Source: CAZONU01 sp965370045
GTDB lineage: Bacteria > Planctomycetota > SZUA-567 > JAKLDR01
NCBI GenBank assembly: GCA_965370045.1
Contig: CBDUSI010000031.1
Coordinates: forward strand, 1 to 39,750
Direction of reading: 5' to 3'
Length of the DNA stretch: 39,750 bases
Shown: piece after piece, positions 14,918 to 21,440 of the stretch
Numbering within the stretch: position 1 is the first letter of the stretch
How the letters are laid out: each line of letters opens with the position of its first letter
Program-made: the position numbers and the translations under genes
Notes under the pieces: model-generated
Seen by the model: only the letters and a program-made list of their open reading frames with translations
What the model was told of the DNA's origin: nothing
The model's database searches: none

Positions 14918-16708
14918 CTACTTCTTCTTCGCCATCTTGGCCTTGATGAAATTCTGGGGATCGACCCAGCCGTGCCTGCCGGCCTTGAAGCTCTCCGGGC
15001 GGATGTAGCCGCCGATCCACAGCGGCCGGCGGCGCAGGCCGAAGCGAATCTTACGACCCCCGACCTCGGCCTCGATCTTGGCGACCAGGCTGCCGCACTT
15101 GATAACTTTGCCCTTGACCGCCTTGCCGCCCAGCGTGCAGGCCACCTCGCTGCCCACCGGGTACTTCTTGAGAAATTCGCCCTGGTGAAGGCCGAAATGC
15201 AAATGCGCCCCGTAGCCGCCGTTCTCCCAGGTGTAGCTGCGGCCCACCGTCCCGATCTTCTGTCCCTTCTTCACGACGTCGCCGGGGATCACATGGACGA
15301 AGGGCCCCAGGTGCGCGTAGAGCGAGCAGAACTTCGAGCCGTCGGGGGCCCGGTGCTCGATGATCACCATGTAGCCCCAGCTGTGGGTGCAGCCCGCGCG
15401 GCGCACCACTCCGTTCCCTATCGACACGACAGTCAGGCCATCGCGGTAGCGGGCCACGTCGTCGCCGACGTGCACGGAGTTCCCGAAGACCTTGTCCGCC
15501 TTGGACACGTGCCGGCCGTAGCTGGCGCGCGCCAGGTTGAAGTAGTCCCGCAGCGGGGCCATCAGCGTCCTGGCCGGCGGCGCTTTCGACTCCTCCTCGA
15601 AGTCGCTCATCATGTTGTCGAGGGGAATGGCCAGCCGCCGGGCCTGGACGTCCAGGCGCTCCTCGCGCTCGATCTTGAACTTCGCGGGGGCCGTGCCGCC
15701 CTCGTACCGCCAGACCGGCTCGAAGGCCTCTCGCTTCCGCGGCGGCGCGGGAGCCTTCCCCTTGCGGCGGTCGATGGCCTCCACCGCCGCGCGCAGCGCG
15801 GCCAGCACCCAGAGGTCCTTCTCGGCGGCGGCGGCCTTCTTCAACGCTCTGACGTCCTCGCCCACGCCGTGCCAGGTGAAGTGCTCCGCGGCCAGCTCGC
15901 GCGTCGCCGGGTCCCGGTGAGCCAGCAGCGCCGCGAAGCGCTTCTTCACTTCTTCGGACCGCGCGCCCTGATAGACCAGCGCGGCCGCCGCGGCCCGGCG
16001 GACCTTGGCCTGCGGCGAGTCGAGCAGCTTCAGCGTGGCGGGGCTCAGCTCCGGGGACTGGTAGCGCGGCAGGTAGAGGGCCAGCGTCCCGTGGAGCCGG
16101 GGGCGGGCCAGGCACTTCTTAATGCGCTCCAGGTCCGAGGTGCGCGGCTCGAGGGCGGACACCGCCGCCAGGCCCACCCGGAAGCTCTTGTCCTCGACCA
16201 GCGGGCCAATCACCCTGGCCAGCTCGGCGGGCCCCAGGCGCCTGGCCAGCGCACCGATGGCCAGCTCACGGACCTCCGGGTCGGGATCTTTCAGGAGTCC
16301 CTCGAGCGGCTTGCGGGCCACGTCGCTCCAGCAGTAGAACAGGCTGCAGAGGGCCACCATCCGCGCGCGACGCTTGGCGCTCGAAAGGTGATGGACCAGC
16401 CGGGGGACGGCGGCCCGCTTGAGGGCCTCGAGCTTGCGGCCGGCGACCGCCATGTTGCGCCGGGCGGCGAGGTCCGCCACCGCGGAGTCGACCTCCGCGG
16501 CCGCCTGGACGTCGTTCACTACCCGCCGTATGGCCGTCCTGGGAACGGCCTGCGTCTTCCCGTCGGCGAAGGTGAGCTTTACTGGACCGGCTCTCGCGCT
16601 CCCGGAGACCCGTCCCACGCGTCCGTCGTTGAGCAGGGCCCACTCGCCGGCCGTCGCCGGGAGTGGCACAGAGAGCAGCAGGGCAAGCGCCAGGAACCGC
16701 CGGGTCAT
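14918..16708 (-). CDS. Secreted M23 (LytM-type) peptidase with HEAT repeats
   Basis: A 596-residue exported protein. The signal peptide is MTRRFLALALLLSVPLPATA, cut after Ala20; GAGGAG precedes the ATG. Residues about 95-315 are HEAT-like helical repeats (for example DPDPEVRELAIGALARRLGP). The M23 zinc peptidase domain spans about 405-540: His413 and Asp417 (HVGDD), His466 (YAHLG), and His502/His504 (HLHFG). All ligands of the family are present, so it should cut peptidoglycan cross-links or other glycine-rich peptides in the periplasm. The HEAT part could recruit it or restrain it. It ends 9 bp from the convergent TPR gene. Confidence 0.9.
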   Translation of the reverse strand: MTRRFLALALLLSVPLPATAGEWALLNDGRVGRVSGSARAGPVKLTFADGKTQAVPRTAIRRVVNDVQAAAEVDSAVADLAARRNMAVAGRKLEALKRAAVPRLVHHLSSAKRRARMVALCSLFYCWSDVARKPLEGLLKDPDPEVRELAIGALARRLGPAELARVIGPLVEDKSFRVGLAAVSALEPRTSDLERIKKCLARPRLHGTLALYLPRYQSPELSPATLKLLDSPQAKVRRAAAAALVYQGARSEEVKKRFAALLAHRDPATRELAAEHFTWHGVGEDVRALKKAAAAEKDLWVLAALRAAVEAIDRRKGKAPAPPRKREAFEPVWRYEGGTAPAKFKIEREERLDVQARRLAIPLDNMMSDFEEESKAPPARTLMAPLRDYFNLARASYGRHVSKADKVFGNSVHVGDDVARYRDGLTVVSIGNGVVRRAGCTHSWGYMVIIEHRAPDGSKFCSLYAHLGPFVHVIPGDVVKKGQKIGTVGRSYTWENGGYGAHLHFGLHQGEFLKKYPVGSEVACTLGGKAVKGKVIKCGSLVAKIEAEVGGRKIRFGLRRRPLWIGGYIRPESFKAGRHGWVDPQNFIKAKMAKKK

Positions 16709-16816
16709 GAGAGGTTATCTCCTCGAAGGTGGGACGCGCGGGGCCTTCCTGCGTCCGCCATTATTCGCGGAAAGGTAAGCGGCCCGCGGACCCCGGCCGC
16801 CAGACTGCGGCGACCG

Positions 16817-16883
16817 GCGGTTCCAAGCTTCTTCCAGACCTCGCAAACCGCTGGCGTTCAGAGGCTCAGGTCCGGCCAAGACC
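16817..16883 (+). repeat. Diverged copy of the 9.9-kb direct repeat
   Basis: GCGGTTCCAAGCTTCTTCCA through TCAGGTCCGGCCAAGACC aligns along its whole length with copy B (9947-10014), roughly two thirds of positions matching by eye. It lies in the 328-bp gap before the flagellin gene, which otherwise holds only the flagellin promoter and leader. Confidence 0.5.
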
Positions 16884-16946
16884 GCAAGGGATAGCTGCGG
16901 CGCTCGGCCGCGCCTTTCCCTCCTCATCCCGCGCGACTCCTCCGGT

Positions 16947-16975
16947 TTGACTTTCCGGGCTTCTTGCGCTATACT
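16947..16975 (+). promoter_or_regulatory. Sigma-70-type promoter of the flagellin gene
   Basis: TTGACT (16947-16952), 17-bp spacer, TATACT (16970-16975). Transcription from about 16982 gives a 55-nt leader. No sigma-28 (TAAA...GCCGATAA) or sigma-54 signature is seen, although these normally drive flagellin genes. Confidence 0.75.
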
Positions 16976-17036
16976 TAATAATGCGTTCGCGGCGGCCGAG
17001 GGAAGGCCGCTACCTCAAGTCAGGGGAGGGTCTATC

Positions 17037-17900
17037 ATGTCACTCGGAATCAACAGCAATCTCGGCGGGCTCGGTTCGGCCCACAACGCGGCCAAGGCTC
17101 AGGGCATGCTCAGCAAGGCCCTGGAGAAGCTCTCCAGCGGGCTGGCCATCAACAAGGGGTCGGACAACCCCGCCGCGCTGGTGATCAGCGAGATGCTCCG
17201 CTCGCAGATCGGGGGCATAGGCGCGGCCATGCGCAACTCCCAGGAGGCCTTCAACGTGGCCTCCATTGCCGAGGGCGGCGCGACGGAGACCAGCGACCTG
17301 TTGGTCCGCGCGCGCGAGATCGCCGTGGAGGCGGCCAACGGCACCAAGAGCCCCGCGCAGGTCGATGCCCTGCAGGCGGAGTTCGACAACATCCTGGACT
17401 CGGTCGACCGCATCGCCGGCACCACCCGCTTCGCCGGCGAGGAACTGCTGGACGGCTCGACGCCCACCCGCGAGTTCCAGCTGGGGCCCGAAGGCGACGC
17501 CGCCAGCCGGGCGACGCTGGACATGCCCGACCTGCGCACCTCTCAACTTGGAACCGCCCAGGGCGGAGCGGCGCTGGATACATTGCGCACCGGCGGGGCC
17601 GCCGACTTGGCCACCGACCCGGCCGCGGCCATCGGGGTGCTCGACCAGGCCATCAGCGAGGTGGCCTCCGCGCGGGGGGAGATCGGCGCCTTCCAGAGCA
17701 ATACGCTACAGTCGGCGACGAACGAACTGGCCGTGGCCATAGAGAACGTCACCGCCATGGAGTCGGGCATTCGCGACCTGGACTTCGCCATGGGGGTCAT
17801 CGAGCAGATGCGCAGCCAGAACCTGTTACAGGCCAGCCTCATGGGCCTGAAGAACTCCAACTTCCAGGGGCAGGCCGTTCTCAAACTGCTGGGCAGCTGA
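17037..17900 (+). CDS. Flagellin
   Basis: A 287-residue flagellin with both polymerisation ends. The N-terminal D0/D1 helix runs from INSNLGGLGSAHNAAKAQGM through LEKLSSGLAINKGSDNPAAL and ends near LLVRAREIAVEAANGT. The C-terminal helix is RDLDFAMGVIEQMRSQNLLQ followed by ASLMGLKN...QAVLKLLGS. The central variable domain is short. The ATG at 17037 is chosen because it follows GGGAGGG and gives the canonical start; an upstream in-frame TTG at 16947 is only the -35 box. No other flagellar structural gene is in the window, and the gene stands alone between a promoter and a strong terminator. Filament formation is likely, but a non-motility use cannot be excluded. Confidence 0.92.
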   Translation: MSLGINSNLGGLGSAHNAAKAQGMLSKALEKLSSGLAINKGSDNPAALVISEMLRSQIGGIGAAMRNSQEAFNVASIAEGGATETSDLLVRAREIAVEAANGTKSPAQVDALQAEFDNILDSVDRIAGTTRFAGEELLDGSTPTREFQLGPEGDAASRATLDMPDLRTSQLGTAQGGAALDTLRTGGAADLATDPAAAIGVLDQAISEVASARGEIGAFQSNTLQSATNELAVAIENVTAMESGIRDLDFAMGVIEQMRSQNLLQASLMGLKNSNFQGQAVLKLLGS

Positions 17901-17922
17901 GCCCACCACAACGTGCAGCCTC

Positions 17923-17954
17923 CGGGGCGCCCTCTGGGCGCCCCGTTTTTTTTT
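17923..17954 (+). terminator. Rho-independent terminator of the flagellin gene
   Basis: CGGGGCGCCC pairs with GGGCGCCCCG (10 bp, loop TCT) and is followed by nine T residues. It starts 22 bp after the flagellin stop codon and insulates it from the downstream ECF promoter. Confidence 0.95.
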
Positions 17955-17967
17955 CGAGCTTAGGCGC

Positions 17968-17995
17968 GAAACCTACCGACCTCGTAAGCGTCTAA
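17968..17995 (+). promoter_or_regulatory. ECF-sigma-type promoter upstream of the ECF sigma gene
   Basis: GAAACC (17968-17973), 16-bp spacer, GTCTAA (17990-17995). This matches the known ECF/RpoE layout GGAACTT-N16-GTCTAA. It would start a leader of about 94 nt before the TTG at 18096, implying that the sigma factor drives its own gene. Confidence 0.7.
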
Positions 17996-18095
17996 CGTGT
18001 AGGGGATTGCGGCCTGCCCTCGCGGCCGCGCCGCCTTTCGGGGAGAATCCGCGAACGCTTTGCCTCTCAGCCCGGACAGAATAGCAGGAGAACCG

Positions 18096-21000
18096 TTGGG
18101 CGAGACCGAGAGAACCGACTCCGAGCTGCTGGCCGCCTACGCGCGCGGCGACTCCGGCGCGTTCGAGCGCCTGGTCGCCGGGCACGGCGGGATGGTCTAC
18201 GCGGCCTGCCTGCGGGTGCTCGGCCGACGGGATCTCGCCGAGGAGGCCGCCCAGGCGGTCTTTCTGGTGCTGGCCCGAAAGGCGGGCTCGGTGCGCGGGA
18301 ATCTCGGAGCCTTTCTGCACGGGGTCGCGCGCAACGTGGCGCGCCGCGCGCGGGAGTCGGAACTCGCCCGCCGGGCACGGGAGAAGGAGGCGGGAGAGAT
18401 GCTTGCACGCCGGGGTGAGGAGGGGACGGGCGCCGGCTGGGAGGAAGTCCGGCCGCACCTGGACGAGGCTGTCGGGCGGCTGCCGGCCGCCGAGCGCGCC
18501 GCGGTAGTGATGCACTATCTCGAGGGTCGGCCGCGGCCGGAGGTCGCCGCGCGCCTGGGCGTCCCCGAGGGCACGGTGGCCTCGCGGCTGCATAGGGCAG
18601 TGGGGCGCCTGCGCGGCTTTCTCACGAAGCGCGGGGCGGGGCTGAGCGCGGCGGCGCTGGCCGGTCTGCTTGGGGAAAAGGCCGCCGAGGCGGCATGTCC
18701 CGCCTTCCTGCTGGCCTCAGCAGGGCAGATCGCCGCCGCGGGCGCAGGCGCGGCGGGCCTTGGAGGCGGAGCGGTAATTCTGGCGAAAGGAGCGTTGCAG
18801 GCCATGTTCTGGACGAAGGTGAAACTTGCGGCGGCGGTCATTGGGACCGCCGCGGTGGTGGGCGCGGGCGTGCCCGCGACGGTTCACGCGGTCAAGGCGG
18901 GGGAGAAGACGGAGCCAAGGAAGAGACCGGTCCCGGCTGCGGCGGCCAAACCCACTGCGGAGAAGGCCCTCAAGTGGCGGGAGATCGGCAACCGGCTGTT
19001 CTACAACCAGCGCAGGCCCCTGGGCACCGGGAATGCCCGTTTCGGAGCTTGGTGGAGCGACGCGTCCTACCGCAACGGCTGGGATTTCTACGCCAAGAAG
19101 GTACGCAAGCAGGCGTCCATCCCACCCGTGGACTTCAGGGCCCAAATGGCCGTGGCGGTCTGGGGCCGCGATGACCGGGTGGACAAAGTGGAGGAATTGC
19201 GCGTCATTGACACCCCGGCGGAGGTGCAGATCCATTTCAAGTACCTCGTAGACAAGAGCGAAAGGCTGCACTCGCAATCGGAATATGGCCAGGGCGTGCT
19301 CATCGCCATCGACCGCCGCCAGAAGCCCGTCGTCTTCTACGAAAACGGCAAGCGGATCGCCGAGGTGCTGCCCTTCCGGAGGATGAAATTCAATCCCAGA
19401 CAGATAGGCCTGCGCTACCAGGTTCCGGCGCATCTGGCATGTCGCGGCAAGGATGAAATGTTGGGGCTTCCCTGGTGCCCCCTCGCTCCCGGCGGGGTGT
19501 TTACTCGGGAGCAGATACGCAACACGGCCGGGCGCTGGATCGACCGCGCGGGAATCGACTTCGGGAAAGAAATGGTCCTGGCGGCGTTCAAGGGTAAGGT
19601 GCGCCTGACCAGCGACGCGAAGCTGGCAGTCAGCACCGTGAGCGTGGTTGGCGGGGAAGTGCGAGTCCAACTCAAGTTCACCCCGGGGAGGACGAAGGGA
19701 GGTATCTGCTACCCCTACGACCTCGTCGCCGTCCCCCGCCGCGACCTGCCGGTGGTCTTCTACGAGAACGGCAAGCGCGTGGCCGAGGTGCTGCCCTTCC
19801 GGCGGCTGGTGTGCAAGAAGGCGCTCGGCTCCCTCAAGGCTCGTTACGGCGTTTACGGAAGCTCCAAGGAGGCTGTCGCCCAGTTGCCGTTCATGGATGG
19901 CGGGAAGGTTGGAGCGGACAAGTGGTTGTGGCGCGGACAGCCGCCAGACTTCGCCAAGGAAATGGTCCTGGCGGCGTTCAAGGGGCGAGTCGCGCATACC
20001 GGCTACCGCCTGCGGATTTCAAAGGTCAGCGTGGTCGGCGGTGTGCTGAGAGTGGACTCTACGTTCAAGGGGCCTCCGCCGGGAACGCCGTCTGGAAAGG
20101 CAATGAGGTATCCCCACGATCTGGTGGCCGTCCCTCGCCGGGATATCGACGTCGTCTTCTACGAGAACGGCAAGCTGGTCGCGCGGATCCCGTTCAAGGC
20201 CGCCAAGGACAAGGAGCTGGCCGGGTTCCTGGGGGCGGTGAAGTACGCGGCGGTGGCAGCCGTCGGGTCCGTGACGAAGACAAAGATCCTGCGCAACAAG
20301 TTGATGCTAAGGCCGAGGCCGCCGGACATGAGCGGCGCATATTTCGCGTGGGAGCGGGTATTCTACGGAAAGCGGGCCGAAAACTGGCGGATGATCGTGT
20401 CCGCCCTGCAAGCACGCTTCAAGAAGGGGGACAAAATCCTCTTCTGTAGGTCCGCATATCCCACCACAGACGTCGCAAAGGCGCCAATCATCAAGTGGAC
20501 CGCCGCGCGCGAGAAGGCCGTCAGGTTCGCCCTGGCACCGGGGTGGTCGCGGTTTCGCTGCCCGTGGTGCAGCAATCGCGACTGCACCGCGGACGTGGGG
20601 AAATGCAGGACGTGCGGGAAAGGTACGGCCAGCGGCATGTTCAAACACTGCCGCCGCTGCGCCAGCCTGAAGGGCCAGTGTCAGATGTGCAAGCGCACCG
20701 TCGGCCCAGCCACGCGGGGAGTGAAGCTGGGACTCTCCGGCTACGACCCGCGCGCCAAGATCAAACGCTTACCGGATTGGAAGCTGACCCTCAAACCCGG
20801 CAAGGCGCCCGCGCTCTGGCTGCAGGTGGTCAACAAGGCCCCCGGCGGGAAGGTGCCGGAGTTGAAGTGCCACAACAACAGCCTTCTCCACTGCACGTCG
20901 CTTTTCTTCCTCGTGGAAGGGCCGGGCATCAAAGACGCGGCCGTTGTCTTCATGAGGCCAACATCGAGACGCGCAACCTCACGCCTTGCGGCGCTAACCG

Positions 21001-21440
21001 GCTCACCCCTCGGACAACTGGCATTGCTCACCCGCGACCCGGCCGGCAATCCGGTTTTCACCAAGCCCGGCACGTACACCGTCCGCGCCGTCGCCGGCAG
21101 GTTGATTTCCAGGCCGGTGACGGTCGTTGTGAAAGCGGCCGCCGCCGCCAGACCCGTGCCCGCGCCGGTCAAGCGCCCGCCGGGCGCCGCCCGGACCCCC
21201 AAGTGGAAGGCCGGGGGGAACGAAGTCGCGGCCGTGGACGCGGCCAGCGGCAAGATGCTCTGGAAGGTCAGGCTCAGGTTCCCGGTGGGCAACGTGGTGC
21301 CGGGCGGCAGGACCTGGACGATCACCTCGCAGGACGGGCGACAGGCGGCAGTTGTTGATGCGGCCAGCGGCAAGCTGATAGAGATCAAGCGCCTGGGCCC
21401 GGCCAAGCCCAAGCCGGTCAGGCGGCCGGAGGTCTTCTAG
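18096..21440 (+). CDS. ECF sigma factor fused to membrane segment, PrcB-like domains and cysteine domain
   Basis: A 1114-residue fusion. TTG at 18096 is the start because AGGAG lies 5 nt before it and the sigma domain begins there (GETERTDSELLAAYARGDSG). Region 2 covers about residues 8-78, region 4 about 127-176 (GVPEGTVASRLHRAVGRLR). A hydrophobic stretch near 246-266 is the likely membrane span. Outside follow three related units ending in VVFYENGK (about 346-420, 488-560, 618-693). Units two and three (DF-KEMVLAAFKG...YP-DLVAVPRRD) look like PrcB C-terminal domains. A four-CxxC cysteine cluster (822/825, 837/840, 852/855, 862/865) and two short AVDAASGK repeats end the chain. Long-tailed ECF factors are known in Planctomycetota; this domain set I do not recognise. 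Confidence 0.85.
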   Translation: MGETERTDSELLAAYARGDSGAFERLVAGHGGMVYAACLRVLGRRDLAEEAAQAVFLVLARKAGSVRGNLGAFLHGVARNVARRARESELARRAREKEAGEMLARRGEEGTGAGWEEVRPHLDEAVGRLPAAERAAVVMHYLEGRPRPEVAARLGVPEGTVASRLHRAVGRLRGFLTKRGAGLSAAALAGLLGEKAAEAACPAFLLASAGQIAAAGAGAAGLGGGAVILAKGALQAMFWTKVKLAAAVIGTAAVVGAGVPATVHAVKAGEKTEPRKRPVPAAAAKPTAEKALKWREIGNRLFYNQRRPLGTGNARFGAWWSDASYRNGWDFYAKKVRKQASIPPVDFRAQMAVAVWGRDDRVDKVEELRVIDTPAEVQIHFKYLVDKSERLHSQSEYGQGVLIAIDRRQKPVVFYENGKRIAEVLPFRRMKFNPRQIGLRYQVPAHLACRGKDEMLGLPWCPLAPGGVFTREQIRNTAGRWIDRAGIDFGKEMVLAAFKGKVRLTSDAKLAVSTVSVVGGEVRVQLKFTPGRTKGGICYPYDLVAVPRRDLPVVFYENGKRVAEVLPFRRLVCKKALGSLKARYGVYGSSKEAVAQLPFMDGGKVGADKWLWRGQPPDFAKEMVLAAFKGRVAHTGYRLRISKVSVVGGVLRVDSTFKGPPPGTPSGKAMRYPHDLVAVPRRDIDVVFYENGKLVARIPFKAAKDKELAGFLGAVKYAAVAAVGSVTKTKILRNKLMLRPRPPDMSGAYFAWERVFYGKRAENWRMIVSALQARFKKGDKILFCRSAYPTTDVAKAPIIKWTAAREKAVRFALAPGWSRFRCPWCSNRDCTADVGKCRTCGKGTASGMFKHCRRCASLKGQCQMCKRTVGPATRGVKLGLSGYDPRAKIKRLPDWKLTLKPGKAPALWLQVVNKAPGGKVPELKCHNNSLLHCTSLFFLVEGPGIKDAAVVFMRPTSRRATSRLAALTGSPLGQLALLTRDPAGNPVFTKPGTYTVRAVAGRLISRPVTVVVKAAAAARPVPAPVKRPPGAARTPKWKAGGNEVAAVDAASGKMLWKVRLRFPVGNVVPGGRTWTITSQDGRQAAVVDAASGKLIEIKRLGPAKPKPVRRPEVF

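Noticed and set aside
14972..16894. Plus-strand open frame of 640 codons
   Set aside because: It is antisense to the M23 peptidase gene and shows only compositional Arg/Ala/Gly/His bias.
17976..17997. Further copy of the CGTCGTAAGTC repeat
   Set aside because: CTCGTAAGCGTCTAACG has limited likeness, and it is better explained as the ECF promoter.
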